A stretch of 64,000 nt of DNA from assembly GCF_008042035.1 (NCBI RefSeq), contig NZ_RDBL01000013.1, positions 1,083,540 to 1,147,539 on the forward strand, written 5' to 3'. The notes under the pieces are model-generated. The model searched no databases, had not been told where the DNA came from, and saw only the letters and a program-made list of their open reading frames with translations. Positions within the stretch are counted from its first letter, which is position 1. Each line of letters opens with the position of its first letter. The DNA is from Streptomyces sp. col6. Its GTDB lineage: Bacteria; Actinomycetota; Actinomycetes; Streptomycetales; Streptomycetaceae. The translations under genes and the position numbers were made by a program. This document shows positions 53,629 to 62,658 of the stretch, in pieces.

Positions 53629-54714
53629 TTGAAGCATCGACGCATATCGAGGAAGCGCGCAGTGCTGGCCGGTTCGGCGGTCGTCGGCCTGGTCGCGGCG
53701 GGCGTGACCTTCCAGAGCGCGAACGCCAGTGACGACGTGCCGCAGTTCACCGCGCGGACGCTGAACGCCGCCGCGGCCGGGAAGCTCGCCACGGACCTGG
53801 GCAAGGACCTGGGCACCGACGCGGCCGGCTCGTACTATGACGCCGGCAGCAAGCACCTCGTGATGAACGTGGTCGACGAGACCGCCGCCGAGCGGGTGCG
53901 GCAGGCGGGCGGCACCGCCAGAATCGTGAAGAACACGCTCGCCGACCTGAAGTCCGCCCGGCAGACCCTGGCCGGCAAGGCGACGATCCCCGGCACCTCG
54001 TGGGCCGTGGACCCGGTCGGCAACAAGGTCGTCGTCACCGCCGACCGTACGGTCAAGGGTGCCGACCTGAAGAAGCTCGGCGCGGTGGTCGACTCGCTGG
54101 GCGGCAAGGCGGAGCTCAAGAAGTCGGCGGGGGAGTTCAAGCCGTTCATCGCCGGCGGCGACGCGATCTGGGGCGACGGCGGGCGCTGCTCGCTCGGCTT
54201 CAACGTGGTCAAGGACGGCGAGCCGTACTTCCTGACCGCCGGGCACTGCACCGAGGCGATCTCCAGCTGGTCGGACTCCCAGGGCGGCGCCGAGATCGGC
54301 ACGAACGCCGGCTCGGAGTTCCCGGACAACGACTTCGGCCTGGTGAAGTACACCTCGTCCACCGCGCACCCGAGCGAGGTGGACCTCTACAACGGTTCCA
54401 CCCAGCCCATCACCAAGGTGGGCGAGGCCACCGTCGGCATGACGGTGACCCGCAGCGGCTCCACCACCCAGGTCCACGACGGCGAGGTGACGGGCCTGGA
54501 CGCCACCGTGAACTACGGCAACGGCGACATCGTCAACGGGCTCATCCAGACCACGGTCTGCGCCGAGCCCGGCGACAGCGGCGGTTCGCTCTTCGCCGGT
54601 GACACGGCGATCGGTCTGACCTCGGGCGGCAGCGGTGACTGCTCGGCGGGCGGCGAGACGTTCTTCCAGCCGGTGCCGGAGGCGCTGGCGGCGTTCGGCG
54701 CCGAGATCGGCTGA
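53629..54714 (+). CDS. secreted S1E serine protease precursor (alpha-lytic/streptogrisin D-like)
   Basis: 361 residues. Signal peptide about 1-32 (KHRRISRKR, then AVLAGSAVVGLVAAG, ending ANA), a long alpha-lytic-type propeptide to about residue 175, then the mature domain near AGGDAIWGDGGRCSLGF. Triad: His in TAGHC, Asp in NDFGLV, Ser in GDSGGS. It is a paralogue of the preceding sprB product, with a longer propeptide. The start is a rare TTG at 53629 with aggaggt 5 bases upstream. Followed by a hairpin. Confidence 0.9.
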   Translation: MKHRRISRKRAVLAGSAVVGLVAAGVTFQSANASDDVPQFTARTLNAAAAGKLATDLGKDLGTDAAGSYYDAGSKHLVMNVVDETAAERVRQAGGTARIVKNTLADLKSARQTLAGKATIPGTSWAVDPVGNKVVVTADRTVKGADLKKLGAVVDSLGGKAELKKSAGEFKPFIAGGDAIWGDGGRCSLGFNVVKDGEPYFLTAGHCTEAISSWSDSQGGAEIGTNAGSEFPDNDFGLVKYTSSTAHPSEVDLYNGSTQPITKVGEATVGMTVTRSGSTTQVHDGEVTGLDATVNYGNGDIVNGLIQTTVCAEPGDSGGSLFAGDTAIGLTSGGSGDCSAGGETFFQPVPEALAAFGAEIG

Positions 54715-54732
54715 CCGTCCCGCACGGTGAAA

Positions 54733-54762
54733 CGTGGCCCCCGGCTCCGGCCGGGGGCCACG
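54733..54762. terminator. bidirectional terminator
   Basis: Perfect 12-base arms (54733-54744 and 54751-54762) with a 6-base loop, between the protease gene and the convergent phospholipase gene. Confidence 0.85.
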
Positions 54763-54785
54763 CACGTGTGAGGGGGAGCGCCGCG

Positions 54786-55268
54786 TCAGCCGGCCAGGGC
54801 GGCCCCGGCCGGTGCGACGCCGAAGATGTCCACCGCGTGGTAGTACGTCCAGGCCGTGGCGTTGCACGAGGTCAGCTTGGCCCCGGAGTACGCGGAGCAC
54901 ACGCGCTTGAGGTCCGCGTAGAGGGCGTTGTCGAGGCGGGCCTTGTTGGCGGAGAACGTCCCGGCCGCCTTGTAGTTGCGGTACCCGAAGTCGTGCCGGG
55001 CGCAGGCCGTCTGGAACGGGAAGCCGAAGGGGTTGTCGGGCGAGGTGCTGCAGTAGTCCGTCGACCAGTCGAAGCCGTACGCGGACCACGCGCCCTTGTT
55101 GTTGCGGGCGGAGTTCCACGCGTTGTAGCTGGCGGCGCTCGTCTGCGTCCAGGAACTGAGGACCTGGGGCTTGTCCGCGGGGGCCGCCGAGGCGGAGGCG
55201 GCGGGCAGCAGGACGAGCGGGAGCGACAGTCCGACAGCGGCGAGCAGGGTGGCGACGCGACGGCGCAT
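54786..55268 (-). CDS. secreted phospholipase A2
   Basis: 160 residues. Signal peptide about 1-28 ending ASASA, mature protein starting APADKPQVL, as in the S. violaceoruber prokaryotic (group XIV) phospholipase A2. The active-site His-Asp pair is in CARHDFGYRNYK, and FDWSTDYC holds a calcium-loop Asp. Four Cys could form two disulfides. It hydrolyses the sn-2 ester of phospholipids outside the cell. ATG 55268; transcribed divergently from the dnaE2 operon. Confidence 0.93.
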   Translation of the reverse strand: MRRRVATLLAAVGLSLPLVLLPAASASAAPADKPQVLSSWTQTSAASYNAWNSARNNKGAWSAYGFDWSTDYCSTSPDNPFGFPFQTACARHDFGYRNYKAAGTFSANKARLDNALYADLKRVCSAYSGAKLTSCNATAWTYYHAVDIFGVAPAGAALAG

Positions 55269-55408
55269 GAGCGGCCTCCGTGGGGTGGCGGGGAGTTGTG
55301 GCGACTCGCGGGTACGCGAGGTCGCTCCAGGATGCCGTCATGCACCTGTCATGCCTAGAGGTGTGTGCCGGCCGCTCGGTGGCGCAGGGGAGGGGTGGGC
55401 CCCGGGTA

Positions 55409-55424
55409 TCGTACGAATGTTCGA
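55409..55424 (+). promoter_or_regulatory. LexA (SOS) box of the dnaE2 operon
   Basis: tcgtacgaatgttcga matches the actinobacterial SOS box TCGAACNNNNGTTCGA with a single mismatch. It lies 62 bases before the dnaE2 start, the position expected for SOS control of mutagenic polymerases. Confidence 0.85.
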
Positions 55425-55485
55425 AACTTGGTTTATGGTGGAGAGCGAGGGGGGCAGCGCGTACGAATCGGTTCAGGAGGTGCAG

Positions 55486-58400
55486 GTGCCAGGGTTCACG
55501 CATCTGCATACCGCTTCCGGGTTCTCCCTGCGGTACGGGGCCTCGCACCCGGAGCGGCTGGCGGAGCGCGCCGCCGGGCAGGGCATGGACGCCCTCGCGC
55601 TGACCGACCGCGACACCCTCGCCGGCGCCGTCCGGTTCGCCCGCGCCTGCGGGCGGGAAGGGGTGCGCCCGCTGTTCGGGGCGGACCTCGCGGTGGGTCC
55701 GGCGGCGGGCGACGGGCCCGCCCGGCGTCCCCGTACCCCGGCCCGCGGGGGTGTCTTTGTCGATGAATCCGCACCCCGGGTCACCTTCCTCGCCCGTGAC
55801 GGCGCGCAGGGCTGGGCCGAGCTGTGCCGCCTGGTCACCGCCGCCCACGCCGGCGTCCCCGAGGGCGGCCGGCCCCTGGTCGGCCGGCTCGCGCTGCCCG
55901 CCGAAGGGCTCACCGTGCTCCTCGGCCCCGCCTCCGACGTGGGCCGGGCCCTGTGCGCGGGCCGCCCCGACCTGGCCGCCGCCCTCCTCGCCCCCTGGCG
56001 CGAGCTGTACGGCGACGGCCTGCGGCTCGAAGCCGTCCACCACGGGCGCACCGGCACCGGGCCCGGTTCGCTGCGGCTCGCCGCCCGCACCGTCGGCTTC
56101 GCCGCCGAGCAGGGTGTACGGGCCGTGCTGACCAACGCCGTCCGGTACGCCGACGCGGGCCAGGGGCCGGTCGCCGACGTGCTCGACGCCGCCCGCAGGC
56201 TCGTCCCCGTCGACCCGCGCCGCGCCCCGCTGGACAGCGGTGAGCGCTGGCTCAAGGACGCCCGCGCGATGGCGGAGACCGCCGAGCGGATCACCGCCGC
56301 CGCCGGGCTCGGCGCCGGTGCCGGAGCACGGCTGCTCGCTGAGACCCGGCACACCGCCGACGCCTGCGAGGTCGACCCCGAGGGCGACATCGGGCTCGGC
56401 TCCGTCCGCTTTCCCGAGCCGCGTCTCGTCGGCGCCGGCCGGCGCACCGCCCAGCGGGTACTGGCCTCCCGCGCCGCCGCCGGCATGGTGCTGCGCGGCT
56501 ACGACCGCAGGCCGGAGTACTGGGACCGGATGCACCGCGAGCTGGACATCATCGCCCACCACAACTTCGCCTCGTACTTCCTGACGGTCGCTCAGGTCGT
56601 CGACGACGTAAGGGAGATGAGGGTGCGGGTGGCCGCCCGGGGCTCCGGGGCCGGTTCGCTGGTCAACCACCTCCTGGGCATCGCCCACGCCGACCCGGTC
56701 GAGCACGGGCTGCTGATGGAGCGCTTCCTGTCCAAACGCCGCTTCGTGCTGCCCGACATCGACATCGACGTGGAGTCGGCCCGCCGCCTCGACGTCTACC
56801 GCGCGATCATCGACCGCTTCGGCGCCGAGCGGGTCGCCACCGTCGCCATGCCCGAGACCTACCGGGTGCGCCACGCCATCCGGGACGTCGGCGCCGCGCT
56901 CTCCATGAACCCGGCCGAGACCGACCGGCTCGCCAAGGCCTTCCCGCACATCCGGGCCCGCGACGCCCGCGCGGCCATGGAGGAACTGCCCGAACTGCGC
57001 GAGGTCGCCAGGACCAGAGAGACGTACGGGCGGCTGTGGGAGCTGGTGGAGGCGCTGGACGCCCTGCCGCGCGGCGTCGCCATGCACCCGTGCGGGGTCC
57101 TGCTCTCGGACGCCTCGCTGCTGCGCCGCACCCCCGTCATGCCCACCAGCGGCGAGGGCTTCCCGATGTCCCAGTTCGACAAGGAGGACGTGGAGGACCT
57201 CGGGCTGCTCAAGCTCGACGTGCTGGGCGTACGGATGCAGTCGGCGATGGCGCACGCGGTCGCCGAGGTGAAGCGGGCCTCCGGGCGCGAGGTGGACCTG
57301 GACGCCGTGGAGCCGGGCGATCCTCGCACGTACCAGCTGATCAGGACGGCCGAGACGCTGGGCTGCTTCCAGATCGAGTCGCCGGGCCAGCGCGACCTGG
57401 TCGGCAGGCTCCAGCCGGAGAACTTCCACGATCTGGTGGTCGACATCTCGCTGTTCCGGCCGGGCCCGGTCTCCGCCGACATGGTCCGCCCGTTCATCGA
57501 GGCCCGGCACGGCCGCGCCCCGGTCCGCTACCCGCACCCCGACCTGGAGGAGCCGCTGCGCGAGACGTACGGCGTGGTGGTCTTCCACGAGCAGATCATC
57601 CAGATCGTCGACATCATGACCGGCTGCGGCCGCGACGAGGCCGACCGGGTCAGGCGCGGGCTCTCCGACCCCGCGTCGCAGGCCCGGATCAGGGTCTGGT
57701 TCGCCCAGCACGCGGCGGCGCGGAAGTACGGCGCCGAGGTGATCGCCCGCGCCTGGGAGATCATCGAGGCGTTCGGCAGCTACGGCTTCTGCAAGGCGCA
57801 CGCGGTGGCCTTCGCCGTACCCACGTATCAGTCGGCCTGGCTGAAGGCGCACCATCCGGCGGCCTTCTACGCCGGTCTGCTCACCCATGACCCCGGGATG
57901 TACCCGAAGCGGCTGCTGCTCGCCGACGCGCGGCGGCGCGGGGTCCCGGTGCTGCCGCTGGACGTCAACCGGTCGGCGACCGCCCATCGAATCGAACTGG
58001 TGTCTGATGAAGAGGGAGGGGCGGAGCGCTGGGGGCTGCGGCTCGCGCTCTCGGACGTCCACGGGATCAGCGAGGCCGAGGTCGCCCGCATCGAGGACGG
58101 GCAGCCCTACAGCTCGCTGCTGGACTTCTGGCAGCGGGCCCGCCCGGGAAAGCCGGCCGCCGAACGGCTGGCCCAGGTCGGCGCGTTGGACGCGTTCGGG
58201 GCCAACCGCCGCGACCTGCTGCTGCACCTGTCCGAACTGCACCGCGCCCAGCGGGGCGCGGGATCCGGCGCACAGCTCCCGCTCGGCGGCGGGCACCGCA
58301 CCGCGTCCGTCGGCCTGCCCGACCTCAACGAGGCGGAACGGCTCAGCGCCGAGCTGGGCGTCCTGAGCATGGACGTCTCGCGCCATCTGATGAGCGATCA

Positions 58401-58956
58401 CGACGCCTTCCTCAAGGAGCTGGGCGCGGTCTCGGCCAAGCGGCTGCGCGAGGCACGGCACGGGGAGACGGTGCTGGTCGCGGGCGCCAAGGCGGCGACC
58501 CAGACGCCGCCCGTCCGCTCCGGCCGCCGGGTCGTCTTCACCACCCTGGACGACGGTACGGGCCTGGTCGACCTGGCCTTCTTCGACGACAGCCACGCCG
58601 CCTGCGCGCACACCGTCTTCCACTCCTGGCTGCTGCTGGTGCGCGGGGTGGTGCAGCGGCGCGGGGCGCGCAGCCTGAGCGTGGTCGGCGCCGCCGCCTG
58701 GAACCTGGCGGAGCTGGCCGAACTGCGGCGCACCGGCGGACTCGACGCGGTCGCGGCCCGGCTGGCGCAGGTGCCGGAGCCGGAATCCGAGGCCGGGGAC
58801 CCCGCGCCGGGCGAGGCCCCGGCCGGTGACGACGGCCGCCGCATCCGGATGCCCACCGGTTACGAGATGAACCCGTGGGCCGACCTCAAGCCGCCCGGCG
58901 AGGGGCTGCCCACCGGAAGGAAGCTGTGGCACCAGAGCCCGGGGAGCGCGGGATGA
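55486..58956 (+). CDS. dnaE2: error-prone DNA polymerase III alpha subunit DnaE2
   Basis: 1156 residues. An N-terminal PHP domain (FTHLHTASGFSLRYG, LALTDRDTLAGA) and the C-family catalytic Asp motif PDIDIDVES (Asp424, Asp426, Asp428) are intact, followed by the finger region (QFDKEDVEDLGLLKLDVLG) and an OB domain (TLDDGTGLVDLAFFDD). DnaE2 performs induced translesion synthesis and mutagenesis in actinobacteria. GTG 55486 has aggagg 5 bases upstream; the frame runs far upstream without conservation. The stop overlaps the next gene (atga). The SOS box lies upstream. Confidence 0.94.
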   Translation: MPGFTHLHTASGFSLRYGASHPERLAERAAGQGMDALALTDRDTLAGAVRFARACGREGVRPLFGADLAVGPAAGDGPARRPRTPARGGVFVDESAPRVTFLARDGAQGWAELCRLVTAAHAGVPEGGRPLVGRLALPAEGLTVLLGPASDVGRALCAGRPDLAAALLAPWRELYGDGLRLEAVHHGRTGTGPGSLRLAARTVGFAAEQGVRAVLTNAVRYADAGQGPVADVLDAARRLVPVDPRRAPLDSGERWLKDARAMAETAERITAAAGLGAGAGARLLAETRHTADACEVDPEGDIGLGSVRFPEPRLVGAGRRTAQRVLASRAAAGMVLRGYDRRPEYWDRMHRELDIIAHHNFASYFLTVAQVVDDVREMRVRVAARGSGAGSLVNHLLGIAHADPVEHGLLMERFLSKRRFVLPDIDIDVESARRLDVYRAIIDRFGAERVATVAMPETYRVRHAIRDVGAALSMNPAETDRLAKAFPHIRARDARAAMEELPELREVARTRETYGRLWELVEALDALPRGVAMHPCGVLLSDASLLRRTPVMPTSGEGFPMSQFDKEDVEDLGLLKLDVLGVRMQSAMAHAVAEVKRASGREVDLDAVEPGDPRTYQLIRTAETLGCFQIESPGQRDLVGRLQPENFHDLVVDISLFRPGPVSADMVRPFIEARHGRAPVRYPHPDLEEPLRETYGVVVFHEQIIQIVDIMTGCGRDEADRVRRGLSDPASQARIRVWFAQHAAARKYGAEVIARAWEIIEAFGSYGFCKAHAVAFAVPTYQSAWLKAHHPAAFYAGLLTHDPGMYPKRLLLADARRRGVPVLPLDVNRSATAHRIELVSDEEGGAERWGLRLALSDVHGISEAEVARIEDGQPYSSLLDFWQRARPGKPAAERLAQVGALDAFGANRRDLLLHLSELHRAQRGAGSGAQLPLGGGHRTASVGLPDLNEAERLSAELGVLSMDVSRHLMSDHDAFLKELGAVSAKRLREARHGETVLVAGAKAATQTPPVRSGRRVVFTTLDDGTGLVDLAFFDDSHAACAHTVFHSWLLLVRGVVQRRGARSLSVVGAAAWNLAELAELRRTGGLDAVAARLAQVPEPESEAGDPAPGEAPAGDDGRRIRMPTGYEMNPWADLKPPGEGLPTGRKLWHQSPGSAG

Positions 58957-59963
58957 ACGGGGTGCCGGACGGGCGGCCCGGGATCCTCTGCCTGCGGTTC
59001 CGGCGGGTCGGCGGCGGGCCCCCGGACCCCGCCGGGTACGCGGGCCTGCTCGCCCTGCTCGGTTCGTTCACCCCGGTCGTCGAAGCGGCCCCGCCCGACG
59101 GGGCGCTCGCCGATGTGCGCGGCGCGCTGCGCTACTTCGGGCGGGACGTGAAGGGGATCGCCTCGGTGATCCGGGTCCGCGCGCTGGCCCTGCACGGGGT
59201 GGACTGCGCGATCGGGGCCGCCCAGAACCCGATGCTGGCCCGGATGGCGCTGCGGCAGGCCGCGCCCGGGACCACCTTCGTGGTGCCCGCCGGCGGGGTG
59301 GCCGCCTTCCTCGCGGACCGGCCGGCCGCCGCGCTGGACGGCGTGGGGGCGGCGACGGCCCGCGCCCTGTGCGGGTACGGGCTCGACTCCGTCGGCCGGA
59401 TCGCGGCCGCCCCGCTCGGCACCCTGCAACGGATCACCGGGGCGCGCACCGGGCGCGACCTGTGGGAGCGGGCGCACGGCATCGACCGCACCGCGGTCGT
59501 GCCGAACGCCGCCGCCCGCTCGGTCGCCGCCGAACGCACCTTCCCGCGCGACGAACTGGACCGGGAGCGGCAGCGTCGCGCGCTCATGTCACTCACCGAG
59601 GAGCTGGGAGCGCGGATGCGCGGCGAGGGCCAGGTGTGCCGCGCGCTCGCGGTCTCCGTGCGCTACGCCGACCGCACCGGCTATTCGACGCTGACCCGCA
59701 GCCGTACGCTCCGCGAACCCACCGCGCACTCCGCGGAGCTGACCGCCCTCGCGTACCGCATCCATGACTCGTTCGCCCTGCAGCGGGCCCGGGTGCGGGG
59801 GATCGGGCTGCGCGCCGAGGGGCTGGGCGAGGCCGAACGGGCCGCCCGGCAGCTGAGTTTCGACCCGGTGGACGAGCGGGCGCGGCGGATCGAGGCGGTT
59901 GCGGACCGGCTGCGGGAGCGGTTCGGTCCCCGGGCCGTGATGCCGGGGCGGCTGGCGGCCTGA
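58953..59963 (+). CDS. Y-family DNA polymerase-like protein lacking catalytic acids (ImuB-like)
   Basis: 336 residues. The order of regions is that of DinB/ImuB: ILCLRFRRVGGG in place of the first catalytic strand, GVGAATARALCGYGLDSVG (helix-hairpin-helix), ERTFPRDELDRE (start of the little finger) and ARQLSFDPVDERARRI, with RLRERFGP at the end. Both metal-binding sites are missing: no Asp in the first strand, and the DE pair is absent around ALADVRGALRYFGRD. QLSF resembles a beta-clamp binding motif. The ATGA overlap with dnaE2 suggests a partner (adaptor) for DnaE2, like ImuB of mycobacteria, although it is shorter than ImuB. Confidence 0.87.
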   Translation: MNGVPDGRPGILCLRFRRVGGGPPDPAGYAGLLALLGSFTPVVEAAPPDGALADVRGALRYFGRDVKGIASVIRVRALALHGVDCAIGAAQNPMLARMALRQAAPGTTFVVPAGGVAAFLADRPAAALDGVGAATARALCGYGLDSVGRIAAAPLGTLQRITGARTGRDLWERAHGIDRTAVVPNAAARSVAAERTFPRDELDRERQRRALMSLTEELGARMRGEGQVCRALAVSVRYADRTGYSTLTRSRTLREPTAHSAELTALAYRIHDSFALQRARVRGIGLRAEGLGEAERAARQLSFDPVDERARRIEAVADRLRERFGPRAVMPGRLAA

Positions 59964-59970
59964 GCGGTGC

Positions 59971-60012
59971 GCGCGAGCCCGCGTCGGGCCGTCCCGCGGG
60001 CCCGCGCACTTT
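59971..60012 (+). terminator. terminator of the dnaE2 operon
   Basis: Thirteen-base arms (59971-59983 and 59995-60007) with one mismatch, followed by acttttt. One of the few terminators here with a T-run. Confidence 0.8.
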
Positions 60013-60151
60013 TTACCGACGCGTAACTTCCCAGCGAACCCTACTCATGCGTAATTTGGCATGAGCACGCAGAAATGCAGCAGAAACTTGTGGTCCGGGC
60101 CGCAGGGTGCACAGACATCGCAACTCCCTTGAGCCGCAAGGAGACCCCACG

Positions 60152-61048
60152 ATGCTGTCCTGGACCCGCGCGCCGCGCTCCCCACGCGCCCGCCGGACGC
60201 TCGCCGCCCTGCTTCTCGCCGTCGCCGCGGTCGCCACCCCCACGGCCACCGCGGCCGCGGCCGCCCCCACCGCCGCGACGGCCACCACCTCGCGCGGCTG
60301 GAACGACTACTCCTGCAAGCCCTCCGCCGCCCATCCCCGCCCCGTCGTCCTGGTCCACGGGACCTTCGGGAACTCCGTCGACAACTGGCTCGTCCTCGCC
60401 CCCTACCTGGTGAACCGGGGCTACTGCGTCTACTCGCTCGACTACGGCCAGCTGCCCGGCGTGCCGGTCTTCAACGGCCTCGGCCCGATCGACAAGTCGG
60501 CCGGACAGCTCGCCGCCTTCGTCGACAAGGTGCTCGCCTCCACCGGCGCGGCCAAGGCGGACATCGTCGGCCACTCCCAGGGCGGCATGATGCCGAACTA
60601 CTACCTGAAGTTCCTCGGCGGCGCGGCCAAGGTGAACGCCATGATCGGGCTCGCCCCCGACAACCACGGCACCACGCTGCTCGGCCTGACCAAGCTCCTG
60701 CCGTACTTCCCCGGCGTCGGTGACCTGCTCAACGCCGGTACGCCCGGACTCGCCGACCAGGTGGCCGGGTCGCCCTTCATCAAGAAGCTCAACTCCGTGC
60801 CGGACACCGTGCCCGGGGTGCACTACACCGTCATCGCGACCCGGTACGACGAGGTCGTGACCCCGTACCGGACGCAGTTCCTGGACGGACCCGACGTGCG
60901 CAACGTCCTGCTCCAGGACCTGTGCCCGGTCGACCTGTCCGAGCACGTGGCGATCGGGACCATCGACCGGATCGCCTACCACGAGGTGGTCAACGCCCTG
61001 GACCCGGCGCACGCAAGCCCGACCGACTGCGCCTCCGTCATCGGCTAG
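60152..61048 (+). CDS. secreted alpha/beta-hydrolase lipase
   Basis: 298 residues. Signal peptide about 1-40 (basic N-terminus, hydrophobic core, Ala-rich end), then PVVLVHGTFGNSVDNW (oxyanion HG) and the nucleophile Ser142 in GHSQGG; the acid and His are in YDEVVTPY and SEHVAIG. It belongs to the class 2 lipase family that Streptomyces secrete and corresponds to SCO1735. ATG 60152 has aaggag about 9 bases ahead. The 188-base upstream gap has an imperfect catgc/gcatg repeat. A hairpin follows. Confidence 0.92.
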   Translation: MLSWTRAPRSPRARRTLAALLLAVAAVATPTATAAAAAPTAATATTSRGWNDYSCKPSAAHPRPVVLVHGTFGNSVDNWLVLAPYLVNRGYCVYSLDYGQLPGVPVFNGLGPIDKSAGQLAAFVDKVLASTGAAKADIVGHSQGGMMPNYYLKFLGGAAKVNAMIGLAPDNHGTTLLGLTKLLPYFPGVGDLLNAGTPGLADQVAGSPFIKKLNSVPDTVPGVHYTVIATRYDEVVTPYRTQFLDGPDVRNVLLQDLCPVDLSEHVAIGTIDRIAYHEVVNALDPAHASPTDCASVIG

Positions 61049-61061
61049 ACCCCGTGACGCC

Positions 61062-61094
61062 CTGCCCCGGCGAGGTCCCTCCTCGCCGGGGCAG
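61062..61094 (+). terminator. terminator after the lipase gene
   Basis: Perfect 14-base arms (61062-61075 and 61081-61094) with a 5-base loop. Confidence 0.88.
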
Positions 61095-61128
61095 CGGCAT
61101 TGTCAGTGGCGGCTGGCACGATCGGATC

Positions 61129-62607
61129 ATGACGACGACCGACTGGGACTCCGCCGCCGCCTCCTTCGACGAGGAGGCCGATCACGGGCTGCTCGACCCC
61201 GTGGTCCGCAGCGCCTGGGCGCGGCGGCTGGAGAGCTGGCTGCCCCCGGAGCCCTCCGATGTGCTCGACCTCGGCTGCGGTACGGGGAGCCTCGCCCTGC
61301 TCGCGGCCGGCCAGGGCCATCGGCTCACCGCCGTGGACAGCGCGCCGCGCATGGCGGAGCGGGCCCGCGCCAAGCTGGCCGGCACACAGGCGCGGGTGCT
61401 GGTGGGGGACGCGGCCCGGCCGCCCGTCGGCGACCGGAGATTCGACGTGATCCTCGCCCGGCACGTGGTGTGGCTGCTGCCGGACCCGGCGGCCGTCCTG
61501 CGCCACTGGGCCGGACTCCTGCGCCCCGGCGGCAGGCTGGTCCTGGTGGAAGGCGTGTGGGACGGCGACGGACTCTCCGCCGAGCACCTCACCTCGCTGC
61601 TCGCCCCGCTCACCGAGCGCGTCCACCACGAACGGCTCTCCGGCGACCGCGACCTGTGGGGCAAGGACGTCGACGACGAGCGCTACGCCCTGGTCGCCCG
61701 CGTGCACCGGCCGCGCCGGCACACCGAGGTCGTCGACGTGCACCTGATCCTCCGCCGCGGCGACGACGTCCTGCTCGCCCGCCGGGCCGGCACGGGCTAC
61801 GCGGACGGACTGCTGCACGCCCCGTCCGGCCATGTGGAGGACGGCGAGGACGTGCGGCAGGCGCTGATCAGGGAGGCGGCCGAGGAGATCGGTCTCGACC
61901 TCGACCCGGAGGAGCTGCGCGTGGCCCTGGTCATGCAGCACCGGGGCCCCGGCGGCAACCCGCGGACCGGCTGGTTCTTCGAAGCGGCGTACGACCGGAC
62001 GCGGCCCCCGTACAACCGCGAACCCGACAAGTGCTCCGAGCTGGCCTGGTATGCGCTGGACGCCCTCCCGGACGACATGGTCGCGTACTGCCGCGCGGGG
62101 CTCGACGGCTACCGGGCGGGGGAGCGCTTCCTGATCCACTGGCACGAGGACGGCGACCCGATCGGGTACGAACCGCAGGGCGAGCGCCGGGCGGTGGCGC
62201 TGCCGTCCGGCGGGACCCGCACCGGGCGGGTCCACCACATCGAGCTGTGGGTGCCCGACCTGGCGGCGGCCGTGCCGGGCTGGGACTGGCTCCTCGGTGA
62301 GCTGGGCCATGTCCCGTACCAGGAGTGGGCGCACGGGCGCAGCTGGCGGCGCGGGGACACCTATGTGGTGATCGAGCAGTCGCCCGATCTGGCCCCGGGT
62401 GCGCACGAGCGGCGCAGCCCCGGCCTCAACCACCTGGCGTTCCACGTGGAGCACCGGGCCGCCCTGGACGCCCTGGTGGACCGGGCCCCGGACCACGGCT
62501 GGCGGCTGCTCTTCGCGGACCGCCATCCGCACGCGGGCGGTGAGGACTGCGTGGCCGCCTACCTGGAGGACGCGGCGGGGTACGAGGTGGAGCTGGTGGT
62601 GCGCTGA
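61129..62607 (+). CDS. three-domain fusion: SAM methyltransferase, NUDIX hydrolase and VOC protein
   Basis: 492 residues in one uninterrupted frame. Residues about 1-200: class I methyltransferase with VLDLGCGTGSLALLA, VDSAPRMAERARAKL and LLRPGGRLVLVEGVW. Residues about 200-355: NUDIX domain with a complete box, GHVEDGEDVRQALIREAAEE then IGL. Residues about 364-492: vicinal oxygen chelate (glyoxalase-like) domain with VHHIELWVPDLAAAV, NHLAFHVEHRAAL and a C-terminal YEVELVV. The NUDIX part may clean or release a nucleotide. The domains rarely occur together, and the shared substrate is unknown. ATG 61129 has no good ribosome binding site (leaderless start possible). Function unknown. Confidence 0.85.
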   Translation: MTTTDWDSAAASFDEEADHGLLDPVVRSAWARRLESWLPPEPSDVLDLGCGTGSLALLAAGQGHRLTAVDSAPRMAERARAKLAGTQARVLVGDAARPPVGDRRFDVILARHVVWLLPDPAAVLRHWAGLLRPGGRLVLVEGVWDGDGLSAEHLTSLLAPLTERVHHERLSGDRDLWGKDVDDERYALVARVHRPRRHTEVVDVHLILRRGDDVLLARRAGTGYADGLLHAPSGHVEDGEDVRQALIREAAEEIGLDLDPEELRVALVMQHRGPGGNPRTGWFFEAAYDRTRPPYNREPDKCSELAWYALDALPDDMVAYCRAGLDGYRAGERFLIHWHEDGDPIGYEPQGERRAVALPSGGTRTGRVHHIELWVPDLAAAVPGWDWLLGELGHVPYQEWAHGRSWRRGDTYVVIEQSPDLAPGAHERRSPGLNHLAFHVEHRAALDALVDRAPDHGWRLLFADRHPHAGGEDCVAAYLEDAAGYEVELVVR

Positions 62608-62658
62608 GAGGGCGTCGGCCGGGCCGGGCTCCGGCAGCCCGGCCCGGCCCGCGCCCTC
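62608..62658. terminator. bidirectional terminator between fusion gene and DUF402 gene
   Basis: Inverted repeat with arms 62608-62630 and 62636-62658, 21 pairs with a 2-base internal mismatch and a 5-base loop. Its right end overlaps the stop codon of the minus-strand DUF402 gene. Confidence 0.85.

Noticed and set aside
53629..54714. Second protease as a pseudogene because it lacks an ATG
   Set aside because: A TTG with an excellent ribosome binding site gives an intact precursor with signal peptide, propeptide and full catalytic triad.
53596..58932. Minus-strand frame of about 1780 codons across the protease, phospholipase and dnaE2 genes
   Set aside because: A shadow of high-GC coding DNA; it covers well supported genes on both strands and a LexA box and shows no protein family.
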